Shown here in pieces: positions 29,944-39,665 of a stretch of DNA of 64,000 nt. The position numbers and the translations under genes were made by a program. This DNA comes from Bacteroidetes bacterium HGW-Bacteroidetes-4. Lineage in GTDB: Bacteria; Bacteroidota; Bacteroidia; Bacteroidales; SZUA-534. Location: NCBI GenBank assembly GCA_002840905.1, contig PHDD01000025.1:44737-108736 (forward strand). The letters run 5' to 3'. The notes under the pieces are model-generated. The model searched no databases. It was given only the letters and a program-made list of their open reading frames with translations, and was not told where the DNA came from. Within the stretch, counting starts at the first letter, position 1, and each line of letters opens with the position of its first letter.

Positions 29944-30355
29944 TGTAATAAATCTTTAAAGATCTTTCTTCGTTTTCACGCATTATTTTTTGTTCTTCGT
30001 TCGTTTTGTCGTTAAATCCCAATAAATGAAGTACACCGTGTATAACTACCCGAAGCAATTCTTGTTCAAAAGTAACACCAAATTTTTTAGCATTGTGATT
30101 AACCGTGTCTATACTTATAAATAAATCACCACTAACCATACTCCCTTCGGAATAATCGAATGTAATGATATCAGTAAAGTAATCGTGGTTTAAGTACTGT
30201 TTGTTCATAGACAACAAATACGCATCGGAACAAAATATAATGGCAATATCGCCAGCCATTTTATTATTCGATTCAACAGTGGCATTTAACCAATTAGCGA
30301 CCTTGTCCAAGACTAAGTCTGGACATGACACTTCCTCACAAAAAAAATCGATCAC
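29936..30355 (-). CDS. ybeY: Endoribonuclease YbeY (rRNA maturation factor)
   Basis: YbeY is a zinc-dependent single-strand endoribonuclease used in 16S rRNA 3'-end maturation and ribosome quality control. The 139-residue protein has the metal motif VVIHGVLHLLGFNDKTNEE. The third ligand position is Asp rather than the proteobacterial His, as in other Bacteroidetes. HDYFTDIITFDYSEG and GDLFISID are also conserved. The gene abuts the ATPase gene upstream and overlaps mnmG downstream. Confidence 0.92.
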   Translation of the reverse strand: MIDFFCEEVSCPDLVLDKVANWLNATVESNNKMAGDIAIIFCSDAYLLSMNKQYLNHDYFTDIITFDYSEGSMVSGDLFISIDTVNHNAKKFGVTFEQELLRVVIHGVLHLLGFNDKTNEEQKIMRENEERSLKIYYNA

Positions 30356-30751
30356 TTATATTTTAAATTTTAATTGGACAATGGAACCTCCTCTATCAAA
30401 CACAATCTCATCAGCTAAATGGCGCATTAAAAAAACACCGCGACCATCTGGTTTTTCAACATTGTCTGGCTTGGTGGGATCAGGAATATCATCATAATCA
30501 AAGCCCGAACCTTGATCTTCTACTCGGACTATTAAATAGTTTGAATCGTCGAAAAACGAAATGTGTACCAATTTTGATGCTTCGTTTTTATTTCCATGGA
30601 CGATGGCGTTTGTTACCGCTTCGATAACGGCTATTAAAACATTTCCATAAATATCAGCTACTAAATTTAAGTCGATTGAAATTTCATCGATAAGATTTTC
30701 AACAATTGAAAGACTTTCAATTCGGGAACTTATATTAATTTCCTTTTTCAT
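30356..30751 (-). CDS. RsbW-like serine kinase/ATP-binding protein (anti-sigma regulatory factor family)
   Basis: The 131-residue GHKL ATPase domain shows the N box (AVIEAVTNAIVHGNK), the G1 box (VEDQGSGFDYDDIPDP) and the G2 region (PDGRGVFLMRHLADEI). It belongs to the RsbW/SpoIIAB group, which can bind sigma factors and phosphorylate antagonists in partner-switching. Neither an antagonist nor a sigma factor is adjacent, so the target is unknown. It is translationally coupled: its start overlaps the end of the DUF4175 gene by 17 bases and its end abuts ybeY. Confidence 0.88.
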   Translation of the reverse strand: MKKEINISSRIESLSIVENLIDEISIDLNLVADIYGNVLIAVIEAVTNAIVHGNKNEASKLVHISFFDDSNYLIVRVEDQGSGFDYDDIPDPTKPDNVEKPDGRGVFLMRHLADEIVFDRGGSIVQLKFKI

Positions 30752-33700
30752 TAGGGCTTTTTTTTAGTTTGTTTAGGTAGTCCTGATATTTCTTAAAATA
30801 ATATGAATTTAATTGAAGCTTACTTTTATTAAAAATATTGTCAAAATTAATAAAATCCTGCTCATGCTCAAACTGAATTTTTTTATAATGGTTATCTAAA
30901 GCTTTAGCCTCTTTTGAAATACGCTTTTCATCAAATTCTCGCTCATTTTGTGACTTTTCAATTTCAAGCATACGGGTTACAATTTGCTTTTGTCTGTTTA
31001 TGGTTTGACTACTTATTTGTTTGCGTGCAAAATCTCTTTTATTGTCTTCTAAGAGTTTATTTATAGCATCAATTTTATTCAACATTTCGTTACTAATAGT
31101 ACTACCCTGTTTTAATTGCATTAACATCATCTGAAAGATTTCTTGTTGCGCCAACATTTTTGCCATTTGTTCACTTGAAGAATTAGAACCTCCTTTCTTT
31201 CCATTTTTTAAATCGTTCAGCATCTTCTCTAACTGATTTTTAACGCTCTCCTGGCTTTTACGCAGCTCAGAAGCAGAAGGTTCACCCTTTGATGGTTTAT
31301 TTTTTTTCTTTTTATTACTTGAAGAACCTCCTCCTCCCATTGCGTTATCAATGTTTTTTAAAGATTCACTTAATAAAAGAATTAAATCGTTGGAAAATTC
31401 AAGAATATTACGTTGCTCAATACGAGCTGTTGCGGTATTTTGAGCGTTCAATAAGTCTTTAATAGTAATTAATTTATTGTCGATAGTAAAAACCTTTTTT
31501 GAAATAGAAGCACCTATTTGTGTGGAACGCTTACTAACAGCATACAATGAATCACGGATAATGGCAAAACTATTTTGTAAATTAAATTGTCGAGCCATCA
31601 ATTCAGAAAATTTAGTGTGGTTTGCTGATACCAATGAAAATTGCTCAACAATAGATTCCTGCTCAAAACTAAAATAAAACAGGTTTTCTAAAATTTGTCG
31701 TATTGATTCTGCATTTTCAGCTTGTTGTTCTTCGTTTTGCTTACTCAAAAGTTTATCTAAATCCTCAGCTAATTGTTTGGCCGATTTACTGTTTTTTTTA
31801 TGTTTTTCTGATCTGTTTTGCGTAATGGAATCAAAATCTTCATTCATTTCCCGGTTTAACTTATCAAGATTCTCTTGAAAAAATTCAAGATTAAGCGGAT
31901 TATCAAGTTCAACATTACGATTAATGGTTGAATCGGTAATACTTTGTAATTGTTCTATAAGTTGTAAATCATCGAGATGTAATTTTTGTAGTGAATCGGT
32001 TAAGTTACCCTGTTCTAATTGCTTACTAATGGTATTTTGATTTTCGCTTATTAATAGCAATTGTTCTCTAATAATTTCTAAATTCTGTTCAACTTCTAAT
32101 CGTTTTAAAAGTTCAAGATTTCTATCGAGTTGTTTTTTAAATTCTTTATAATTTACCTCTAGATTCTCTGTTAATTTATTTTGATTCTGTAAATCCTGTT
32201 GTATGTTCTTTATCTCTTCGAGAAGTTTTTTTAGATCATCGTTTAAAACATTATTTAGCAAATCTTCAATCTGCTGTTGTTTTTGTTGTATTTCGCTTTG
32301 CTCTTTAAATAGTTGATTAGAAAGAGTATTTTTTTCTATGTTCTCTTGTTTTAAAGCATCAAGTAATTGGTCAATTTCTGATTGTTTTTGGTTGATGGAA
32401 TTTAGAAACTGAGTTTTTTCAAAATCGCTCAGGTTTTGATTTATCATTTTTAATTTCATGTCTTTAATATCGCGAAGCAATTCGTCAACTTTTAAAAGAG
32501 ATTTTTCAAATAAAGTTTCCAAGGTTTTATGTTTATCCTGGGATGCTTGAGCCAATTCATTAAAATTAGGTTTATTAAAATCAAATAGTTGTGATTTGGT
32601 TGATTTATAAGAATTCAACACATCATTATCATAAATAGTAAAATAATAATCTGCCTTATTTAAATTGAACGAGTTAAAATCGAAGGCATAAATAAACTCT
32701 TGTGATGTGATAAACTTATTAATCGGAATAATAAATGTGGTATCTTTTACCGAAGATTTTAAATTAAATTCTAATTTTTGAAAACCATAATCATCGGTAA
32801 TTATTCCTTTAAAATAAACCAAATTTGACTGGTAGGGATCAAAATGAGTTAATACTGAAATATCAGGATACCTGTCGGATATAACCTGAATATTTGCCTT
32901 ATCAAATATAATTTTATCAGTTTCCTTATTCTTAGCTAAAATTTTAAACGACTGGCTTTGCGCAGGGAAATAATCGAGAATAAAATCGCTATTATTTAAA
33001 AAGGTGTATTTTCCATGTTCAGTAATTAGAAATAAAGAATCACAAAACTCAACGTCGGCTTTAAATTCTAATTTTGTACCATAAGGAATTAAAAGATTTG
33101 AATTATCTACAGCAAATTGATTCGTTGCATTAAGGTAGGAAGGATAATTATTGTAAACCTGAAGGTTTTTAAGTACTGGTATTTTTAATACCGATATAAA
33201 AAATGGCAAACTTCTGAAATATGAGTTAACTATATGGAATGAAAACTCTTGATTAACATTTTTAAAATTATAAGTATAGTGATTGTTACTAATCCTGATT
33301 AAAAGAAATTGCTTACTTCCTATTTGCATAAAAAGTTCTTCGGGATAAGTTTCTCCTTCGATATAAATATGTATTTCTTTTGATGAACCCCGTTCAAATA
33401 TTAAATCATTTGGTTCAATAAGAACAGAAAAACCATAGTCTCTTTCGTAATGCTGATTAAAATGAATGATTCGATTTGTTCCTTCTTTTATAACATTTGG
33501 ATTGAAAACAAAAACCATTAAATACAAAAAAAGCAAACTTAAAATATAATAAATAAAGGGTTTCAAACTTTTTTTACTTACCGCATCCTCAAAGCGAAAA
33601 TTTTTAACTTTTGCAATTTTTTGATTTAAACTTGCCCTAACCAAATCCTGATTTGTAATCTTAACGGATAAATAATGAAGTTCATAAATATTAATCAGCA

Positions 33701-34022
33701 AATCGTTAAGTGCAGGAAAAGAATTATTAATTAAACGAATAGCATGTTTATGCGATATGCTTTTGAAAATACCGAGTAGGCGTAAAAAGGGAATGGTTAT
33801 GAAATAAACAAAAATTAAAAAAACGGTTATAAGGAAGGATAAAAATAAAAATAGCCGGACATTATTTGAAAACCAACCAAAATACTCGAGAAATGAAAAA
33901 AATAATAAAAGAACTAAAATAGAAAGCATCAGTAATAAAATACCTCTATAAAGCGAAATTTTGTAATAACGATTTATAAAAGCCTGAAGTTTTTCTAAAA
34001 ATATTTGATAATTATCAACCAT
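30735..34022 (-). CDS. DUF4175-family membrane protein with a long coiled coil
   Basis: This 1095-residue protein has three N-terminal transmembrane helices (about 22-46, 52-80 and 150-172), then a beta-rich domain (roughly 190-480; NPNVIKEG, YPEELFMQIG). Next comes a very long Gln/Glu/Asn/Lys-rich coiled coil (about 490-800), a Gly/Ser/Lys-rich linker (GGGGSSSNKKKKNKPSKG, about 895-912) and a basic helical tail. It fits the Bacteroidetes DUF4175 family by length, layout and genomic position near mnmG and ybeY. The function is unknown. A scaffold in the envelope linking to the neighbouring EnvC-like protein is conceivable but unproven. Confidence 0.8.
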   Translation of the reverse strand: MVDNYQIFLEKLQAFINRYYKISLYRGILLLMLSILVLLLFFSFLEYFGWFSNNVRLFLFLSFLITVFLIFVYFITIPFLRLLGIFKSISHKHAIRLINNSFPALNDLLINIYELHYLSVKITNQDLVRASLNQKIAKVKNFRFEDAVSKKSLKPFIYYILSLLFLYLMVFVFNPNVIKEGTNRIIHFNQHYERDYGFSVLIEPNDLIFERGSSKEIHIYIEGETYPEELFMQIGSKQFLLIRISNNHYTYNFKNVNQEFSFHIVNSYFRSLPFFISVLKIPVLKNLQVYNNYPSYLNATNQFAVDNSNLLIPYGTKLEFKADVEFCDSLFLITEHGKYTFLNNSDFILDYFPAQSQSFKILAKNKETDKIIFDKANIQVISDRYPDISVLTHFDPYQSNLVYFKGIITDDYGFQKLEFNLKSSVKDTTFIIPINKFITSQEFIYAFDFNSFNLNKADYYFTIYDNDVLNSYKSTKSQLFDFNKPNFNELAQASQDKHKTLETLFEKSLLKVDELLRDIKDMKLKMINQNLSDFEKTQFLNSINQKQSEIDQLLDALKQENIEKNTLSNQLFKEQSEIQQKQQQIEDLLNNVLNDDLKKLLEEIKNIQQDLQNQNKLTENLEVNYKEFKKQLDRNLELLKRLEVEQNLEIIREQLLLISENQNTISKQLEQGNLTDSLQKLHLDDLQLIEQLQSITDSTINRNVELDNPLNLEFFQENLDKLNREMNEDFDSITQNRSEKHKKNSKSAKQLAEDLDKLLSKQNEEQQAENAESIRQILENLFYFSFEQESIVEQFSLVSANHTKFSELMARQFNLQNSFAIIRDSLYAVSKRSTQIGASISKKVFTIDNKLITIKDLLNAQNTATARIEQRNILEFSNDLILLLSESLKNIDNAMGGGGSSSNKKKKNKPSKGEPSASELRKSQESVKNQLEKMLNDLKNGKKGGSNSSSEQMAKMLAQQEIFQMMLMQLKQGSTISNEMLNKIDAINKLLEDNKRDFARKQISSQTINRQKQIVTRMLEIEKSQNEREFDEKRISKEAKALDNHYKKIQFEHEQDFINFDNIFNKSKLQLNSYYFKKYQDYLNKLKKSPNEKGN

Positions 34023-35229
34023 TTACAGACCTCGCTAACCATTCCATAGGATTCATCTTAACATCCTCTTTCCATATCTGAAACTGAAGAATCGTTTTAA
34101 GTTCCGATTCTTTATTGGTAAAAACCACACCTATTGTTTGTTTGGTTTTAACTTTATCACCCTGACTTACCGTTACCTCCTTAAGATTTGAATAAACCGT
34201 AAGAAAATTACCATGTCTAATTATAACGGTTTTATGGGCTCCGGGAATTGAAAAAACACGACTGACTGTACCATCATAAATACTTCGAACCAAAGCTCCT
34301 TCGGTTGTAGCAATGTCAATGCCATCGTTACGAATTTTAACTCCTTTTAAAAAAGGATGATTTTGCTCTCCAAACTCCCCAGTAACAACTCCCCTTTCAG
34401 TTGGCCAGGGCAAACGTAACTTGTTGCTTACAAAAATATCAGCTATTAACTGTTCTTCGGGTGTTAACTGAAAAAAATCAGTGTTATTCTTTTTTAATAA
34501 TTCTGCCGCTTTACGAGCTTCCTCTTCAATAATGCGAGTAATTTCATTTTGCAGACGATTCGATAAATCTTGTTGCTTTTGTAATTTTAGCTTTAGTTCA
34601 TGTTCTTTTCCTGCTAAACGCTTTACTTCCATGTCCTTGTCAGTTTTTTCGGCATGAAGTTTTTGACTTTCAAGTCGTTTGTCGAGCAATAAATCCTTTT
34701 TATCAGCTTTCAGAATCTCTAATTGAATAATTTCAGCTGATAGCCTATCCCTGGTTTCGGTAATTTTTTTTGCCTGAACTTTTCTATACGCTGTATATTG
34801 TTGATAATATTTTAATCGGCGAAAGGCTGTATTAAAATCTTCAGAAGCAAAAATAAACATGAGCTTATCATAGTTGCTTTTGTTTTTAAAACTACTATAA
34901 ATAATACGTTCGTATTCTTTTTTTAATTTATCTAAATCACTCTCTAAACCATATATAAGCTCCTGATGGGTTAAAATACTATTGTTCAAGTAGGTTATTT
35001 CGTCGTTAATACTTTTAATTATTGATTCACGTGATTGAATACGGCTGTTTAATAATAATATAGTATTGTAAGTCGCATTTTTACTACGTCGGGTCTTTTC
35101 AATAAGTTCATTGGTAAATTTAATATCTTTTACTGTTTGCTGGCGTTGACGTTCTAATTCTTCACGTGTCTGTGCCATGCCATCTAACAACAGCAAGCAA
35201 AAAAACAAGAGAAGCAGAACATTTTTCAT
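34015..35229 (-). CDS. EnvC-like murein hydrolase activator (degenerate LytM/M23 domain)
   Basis: The 404-residue protein has a signal peptide (MKNVLLLLFFCLLLLDGMA, then Q), a long coiled coil (about 20-270) and a C-terminal M23/LytM domain (about 290-400; VVTGEFGEQNHPFLKG, VTVSQGDKVKTKQTIGVV). Two LytM zinc ligands appear replaced: the HxGxD region reads IRNDGIDIA and the HxH region reads LTVYSNLKEV. A metal-free LytM domain is the hallmark of EnvC/NlpD-type activators, which switch on amidases during cell separation. The gene overlaps the DUF4175 gene by 8 bases. Confidence 0.87.
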   Translation of the reverse strand: MKNVLLLLFFCLLLLDGMAQTREELERQRQQTVKDIKFTNELIEKTRRSKNATYNTILLLNSRIQSRESIIKSINDEITYLNNSILTHQELIYGLESDLDKLKKEYERIIYSSFKNKSNYDKLMFIFASEDFNTAFRRLKYYQQYTAYRKVQAKKITETRDRLSAEIIQLEILKADKKDLLLDKRLESQKLHAEKTDKDMEVKRLAGKEHELKLKLQKQQDLSNRLQNEITRIIEEEARKAAELLKKNNTDFFQLTPEEQLIADIFVSNKLRLPWPTERGVVTGEFGEQNHPFLKGVKIRNDGIDIATTEGALVRSIYDGTVSRVFSIPGAHKTVIIRHGNFLTVYSNLKEVTVSQGDKVKTKQTIGVVFTNKESELKTILQFQIWKEDVKMNPMEWLARSVNG

Positions 35230-35254
35230 GTATTTTATTGCTTTTAATTTTTTA

Positions 35255-36010
35255 TTACAAGGAATTCATCATTTTATAGGATCCTGGAATCTTAATATCA
35301 AACGATGTATTTTTTATTTTTTTTATCTCGTTAAAATACAAATTAATAGGTTTACTGTCATTTTTATAAGTTATAAGAACCTCTTTAAAAATATTTCCAC
35401 GTGGAACAAATAAATTGTATTCAAAACCAATTTTTATACGGCCATTACCCACACTGTAAGATTTGATAATTCCATTTTGATAGCTTGTTCGAGTTACAAA
35501 CGAATTTGTAACCTTATTTAATGCTTTTACCGATTGGTTCAGGTTATTTGTTATAGTTGTATCTATCAACCATTGGTCTGTAGAATACAGGCTTTGACAA
35601 TTGCTACGTCCAAAAATATAATCGCTTAACAAACATGCATCGATAGGCAAATTATTAAGATGAAAAAAATCGGAAATATTACCTATATAAAACCTTTTAT
35701 TTACCTTATCGATAAAAATAAGACTATCGTTACAAAGCATCGCACGAAAAACTTCGATACCATATAAAGTTGAAAAACCCTGAATAAAAATATCATTTTG
35801 TTCGTTGGTCTTTATAATACCTTTAATATCGTAGGTTTTTAAATTAAATTCCAAACGTGTATTATACTTAATTTGCAATGGTTTTACAACTTTAGTCGCT
35901 CCTTTAAAACGAGAAATTTCATTATTACCGGATTGCCTTAGTCCGACACATGAAGCTAAAACAAAGAGTATAATAAAATAAAACTTATTCAATATAGGTT
36001 TTGGCATCAA
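35255..36010 (-). CDS. DUF4292 family lipoprotein
   Basis: The 251-residue protein has a lipoprotein signal (FYFIILFVLASC, lipid cysteine at about residue 21) and the DUF4292 pattern: NTRLEFNLKTYDIKGIIKTN, IFIQGFSTLYGIEVFRAMLC, DSLIFIDKVNKRFYIGN, then the fold's later strands. It resembles LolA/LolB-fold proteins, so a role in lipoprotein or LPS handling at the outer membrane is plausible. It overlaps the TPR lipoprotein gene upstream by 26 bases. A parS-like site lies inside it. Confidence 0.8.
   Translation of the reverse strand: MMPKPILNKFYFIILFVLASCVGLRQSGNNEISRFKGATKVVKPLQIKYNTRLEFNLKTYDIKGIIKTNEQNDIFIQGFSTLYGIEVFRAMLCNDSLIFIDKVNKRFYIGNISDFFHLNNLPIDACLLSDYIFGRSNCQSLYSTDQWLIDTTITNNLNQSVKALNKVTNSFVTRTSYQNGIIKSYSVGNGRIKIGFEYNLFVPRGNIFKEVLITYKNDSKPINLYFNEIKKIKNTSFDIKIPGSYKMMNSL
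35394..35407. promoter_or_regulatory. parS-like palindrome 3 (13 of 14 positions)
   Basis: TTTCCACGTGGAAC differs from the two intergenic sites only at the first base. It lies inside the DUF4292 coding sequence, about 7.4 kb from the pair. Multiple sites spread around one region are normal for parS. Confidence 0.55.
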
Positions 36011-37721
36011 TTTTTTGTTTTAATAAACTACTTCCCTCGCCTAATTCCAAAGCCTTTTTCCATTGATTTATTGCTTCGTCTACTGCATTATTATGATAGA
36101 GAATATCACCATAATGCTCTGTTATTACCGCACTTTTACCCACATTGTATTCGATTGCTTTTTTAATAAACTCCAGAGCCTCGGCATATCGTTTCTGACG
36201 AAAAAGAATCCAGGCATAGGTATCAAGATAAGTTGGATTTTTAGGCTCTTTAGTAACCGTTATTTTTGACATTTTCTCCGCTTTATCTAATCTTTCACCA
36301 TCGATCGATAAATAATAGGCATAATTATTCAGCACCATAATATTTTGCGCATCTTCTTCGAGTAAGCGATCGAAAGTACGGTAAGCTTTGTCTTTTTTTC
36401 CTGTTTTGTGATACGATTCTCCCAAAAAGGTTAAAAAATCTTTATACAACGGATCGGTTTTGGTAATCAATTTTAAACCAAATTCAAAAGCATCGACCGA
36501 TTCATTGTATTTTTCTAATTGAAAACCACTAAAGCCTTTAAAAAAATATAAAAATCCCTGATTCGGAAAATATTCAATGGCCTCACTGCTAACAGAGAAA
36601 CATGCTGGCCAATCGAGCAACTGATTATAAACCAGAATTAACTGTTCCCAAATGGCGTATTTATCTTTGCGTATTTGGAGCACTTTTTCCAAATGTTTTT
36701 TTGCACCTTTAATATCATTGGCTTGTAATAAAAAATTGGCATAAATGGTGTTAACATCGGGATCGTCAGGATATTGTTCCAAAACAATTTCAGTTAATTC
36801 AATAACTGCAATCTTAATATCAGTGTTTTCAATAGATGGGAGGAGCGACACGAGTACATTAATTTTCACTTCGCTGGGTAATTCCGCACTTTTAAATGCA
36901 CTTTTTAAAGCACCGAATGATTCATTAACGTTTCCGGCTCGTTTAAATGCCTCGGCCAATCCCAAATAAGAATAAGCATCTCCCGTATGTTTTAGTAAAA
37001 TCTTTTGGTATTCTGCTATTGCTTCATTTAGTCGATTTAACTGTAGATAGTAATCAGCAATATTTCGTTTGTACGCAGGTTCACTATCAAAATTAACTGC
37101 AAGCACTTTTAATTCATTTATTGCTTCTTTTTCTTTGCCCTGACTGGCATATATTTTATGTTTTTGAACCGAAATAATCTCAGCAATACCAAACTTATCC
37201 TGAATAGTATTGTATGTTTTTAAAGCCGATTTAAAATCTTTTGCCGATAAATAAATATCAGCTAAATTCAAATAAAAATCAATTTCATTTTCATCAATTT
37301 GAATTAAGCGATTAAAAATAGCTATTGCTTTTTCATATTTTTCATTATTTCCGTAGATATTACCAGCAAGGTACAAATACCATACATTGGAATCGTTGTA
37401 CACTAAAGCTTTTTCAGCGTATTCTTCGGCTAAGGCATACTCTTTTTTAAGAAGATAGATGGAAGCCAGCTTATAATAACTGACACTGCTTGTATTATCA
37501 ATAGCCAAACAAGCATTTAAATTACTGATGGCATTATCGAAATCACCATTTAGCATGTATTTGTTTGCATCAAAAAATAAATACTTAAATTCAAACTCTT
37601 TGTTTTCTGATAAGCTAAGCGATTTATCTTTTGGTGCTAATGTATTCTTAGTGGTTTTGCACGAAGAAAAACCAAGAAAAAGCAATAAAAAAAGAAAAGC
37701 TAAATTATATTTCATAAACAT
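35985..37721 (-). CDS. Tetratricopeptide repeat lipoprotein
   Basis: The 578-residue protein starts with a lipoprotein signal (YNLAFLFLLLFLGFSSC, lipid Cys near residue 21) and continues as an almost unbroken TPR solenoid, with units such as SVSYYKLASIYLLKKEYALA, AYSYLGLAEAFKRAGNVNE and PTYLDTYAWILFRQKRYAEA. It is likely an outer-membrane-anchored scaffold. ATG codons at 37721 and 37715 are both possible starts and the choice does not change the signal. It lies between dut and the DUF4292 gene in the same operon. Confidence 0.87.
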   Translation of the reverse strand: MFMKYNLAFLFLLLFLGFSSCKTTKNTLAPKDKSLSLSENKEFEFKYLFFDANKYMLNGDFDNAISNLNACLAIDNTSSVSYYKLASIYLLKKEYALAEEYAEKALVYNDSNVWYLYLAGNIYGNNEKYEKAIAIFNRLIQIDENEIDFYLNLADIYLSAKDFKSALKTYNTIQDKFGIAEIISVQKHKIYASQGKEKEAINELKVLAVNFDSEPAYKRNIADYYLQLNRLNEAIAEYQKILLKHTGDAYSYLGLAEAFKRAGNVNESFGALKSAFKSAELPSEVKINVLVSLLPSIENTDIKIAVIELTEIVLEQYPDDPDVNTIYANFLLQANDIKGAKKHLEKVLQIRKDKYAIWEQLILVYNQLLDWPACFSVSSEAIEYFPNQGFLYFFKGFSGFQLEKYNESVDAFEFGLKLITKTDPLYKDFLTFLGESYHKTGKKDKAYRTFDRLLEEDAQNIMVLNNYAYYLSIDGERLDKAEKMSKITVTKEPKNPTYLDTYAWILFRQKRYAEALEFIKKAIEYNVGKSAVITEHYGDILYHNNAVDEAINQWKKALELGEGSSLLKQKIDAKTYIE

Positions 37722-37724
37722 TAT

Positions 37725-38156
37725 TTATTTTCCTGTATGACCGAATCCTCCATCGCCCCTAAGGGTTTCAGATAACTCATCAACTTGTGTAAAACTTATT
37801 GTTTCGTGTTTTGAAACAACCATCTGGCAGATTCGTTCACCCGATTTAATGGTAAACGCTTCGTTACTTAAATTTACCAGAATCACTTTAATCTCACCGC
37901 GGTAATCGGCATCAATGGTTCCGGGCGTATTAAGAACCGTAAGACCTTGTTTAAAGGCCAAACCACTACGCGGACGAATCTGGGCCTCATATCCAACAGG
38001 TAATTCAATAAACAGGCCTGTAGGAACTAAAACCCGTTCAAGAGGTTTTAAAACAATATCATTTTCAATAAATGCACGCAAATCCATTCCGGCTGCATGT
38101 GGTGTAGCATACTCGGGAGCAGGATTATCCGATTTATTTACTAATTTCACTTTCAT
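37725..38156 (-). CDS. dut: dUTP diphosphatase
   Basis: Dut hydrolyses dUTP to dUMP, preventing uracil incorporation and feeding dTMP synthesis. The 143-residue trimeric-type enzyme shows all five motifs: [43 protein letters not shown], and the C-terminal P-loop-like [11 protein letters not shown]. It is embedded in the nadA-mnmG string, 27 bases from the flippase gene and 3 bases from the TPR gene. Confidence 0.96.
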   Translation of the reverse strand: MKVKLVNKSDNPAPEYATPHAAGMDLRAFIENDIVLKPLERVLVPTGLFIELPVGYEAQIRPRSGLAFKQGLTVLNTPGTIDADYRGEIKVILVNLSNEAFTIKSGERICQMVVSKHETISFTQVDELSETLRGDGGFGHTGK

Positions 38157-38183
38157 ACTTTAGAATTTTGAAAGAAAGACGAG

Positions 38184-39665
38184 TTATGAACGAATGATCG
38201 TTTTAATAGCATTTAAACTTAGTCCTTCTTTTTTTATTATAACCAACAAAAATATTATAAATAAAACCGAACCTTTAAGGATATTTAAAAAATCGATGTC
38301 AAAACTTAAAAACAGATCAATAAAGAACAAAAACAGGGCGATACTAAAATAGCTAAGCAAGGATTTTAAATCGTAAATAACCTTATAATATTTTCTTCCA
38401 TAGAAAAATGAAAGAAGCATCATGCTAAAATAACATACAAAAGTAGCAATAGCTGAACCCATATAGCCCATAAGTGGTATTAACAAAATATTCAAAACAA
38501 CAGTAATTATCATGCCAAAGAAACTTATTAAAGCTCCAAAACGGGTTAAATCGTTAATTTTATACCAAACCGAAAGATTGTAATAAATACCCAGAAACAT
38601 GTTGGCCAGAAGAACAATGGGAACAATAGCAAGACCCACACGGTAATTGGCACCTATAAAGTATTTAAATACATCGATATAAAGAGTTACCATTAGAAAA
38701 ATTGCCAGGCAAAATATTACAAAGTAGGTCATTACTTTGGCGTAAATGGCTTTAGCATCACTTTCAGTTGCCTGTTTAAAAAAGAAAGGTTCGGCTGCAT
38801 ATTTAAAAACCTGTATAAAAATTGTCATTAATATGGCCAATTTATAGTTCGCTGCGTAAATACCCACCTGAGCCGAAGCCTGGCTGCTGGGTTCGTACAA
38901 AAACTTAAGGAATACTTTATCAGAGACTTCATTGACCATTCCGGCAAAGCCAACAAAGACCAATGGCAAAGCATACTTAAGCATTGTTTTTAAGTAAGAC
39001 CAGTCAATCCGGAAACGGAACTTCAGCATGGAAGGTAATAGAATCAAAAAATTAAAAAGAGAGGCCGCCAGATTACTGATAAAGGCATACCCTACCCCAA
39101 TATCTTCAACATAAATCGAAGCCAAAAAATTGTTTTCGCTGTTCCTGCATATAACATAAAAGAAAATATTTAAACTAAGATTTATGAGTATGTTACCAAT
39201 GCGAATAAGCGAAAATGTTAATGCTTTATTTTCTAATCGCAGTTTTGCCAGAGGAATGGCCACAATAACATCGAAAAAAATAATAAGAGACAGATAAACC
39301 AGGTAAGTAAGGTTTTGCTCATGATTAATTAACCGGGCTATGGGTTCCCTGAATATAAAAAATCCTGTAAGAAATAATGAAGACGTTATAAGTAGTGTAA
39401 AAAAAGAATTGTCAAAAACCTTAGGCCGGTTAGTAGCATTGCTGCTGTAGCGGAAAAAAGTAGTTTCCATTCCAAAGGTAAGCAGCACCATAAAAAATGC
39501 CACATAGGAATACAACTCAGCTATTATTCCAAAATTACTTTCAATCAACACATACGTATAAAGCGGGGTGAGTAAAAAATTAAATACTCTGGGTATAATG
39601 GTTCCCAAACCGTAAATAAGGGTTTGCCCGGCTAATTCTTTATATGGTTTTTTCACATCAATCAA
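38184..39665 (-). CDS. Oligosaccharide flippase family protein (Wzx/MATE-like)
   Basis: The 493-residue protein has about 12-14 transmembrane helices and the polysaccharide-flippase start (YKELAGQTLIYGLGTIIPRV, then FNFLLTPLYTYVL, with FGMETTFFRYS). It belongs to the MOP exporter superfamily, which flips lipid-linked sugars across the inner membrane. No glycosyltransferase cluster is adjacent, so a general or conserved substrate is more likely than a strain-specific one. It overlaps the MORN gene upstream by 8 bases. Confidence 0.88.
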   Translation of the reverse strand: MIDVKKPYKELAGQTLIYGLGTIIPRVFNFLLTPLYTYVLIESNFGIIAELYSYVAFFMVLLTFGMETTFFRYSSNATNRPKVFDNSFFTLLITSSLFLTGFFIFREPIARLINHEQNLTYLVYLSLIIFFDVIVAIPLAKLRLENKALTFSLIRIGNILINLSLNIFFYVICRNSENNFLASIYVEDIGVGYAFISNLAASLFNFLILLPSMLKFRFRIDWSYLKTMLKYALPLVFVGFAGMVNEVSDKVFLKFLYEPSSQASAQVGIYAANYKLAILMTIFIQVFKYAAEPFFFKQATESDAKAIYAKVMTYFVIFCLAIFLMVTLYIDVFKYFIGANYRVGLAIVPIVLLANMFLGIYYNLSVWYKINDLTRFGALISFFGMIITVVLNILLIPLMGYMGSAIATFVCYFSMMLLSFFYGRKYYKVIYDLKSLLSYFSIALFLFFIDLFLSFDIDFLNILKGSVLFIIFLLVIIKKEGLSLNAIKTIIRS

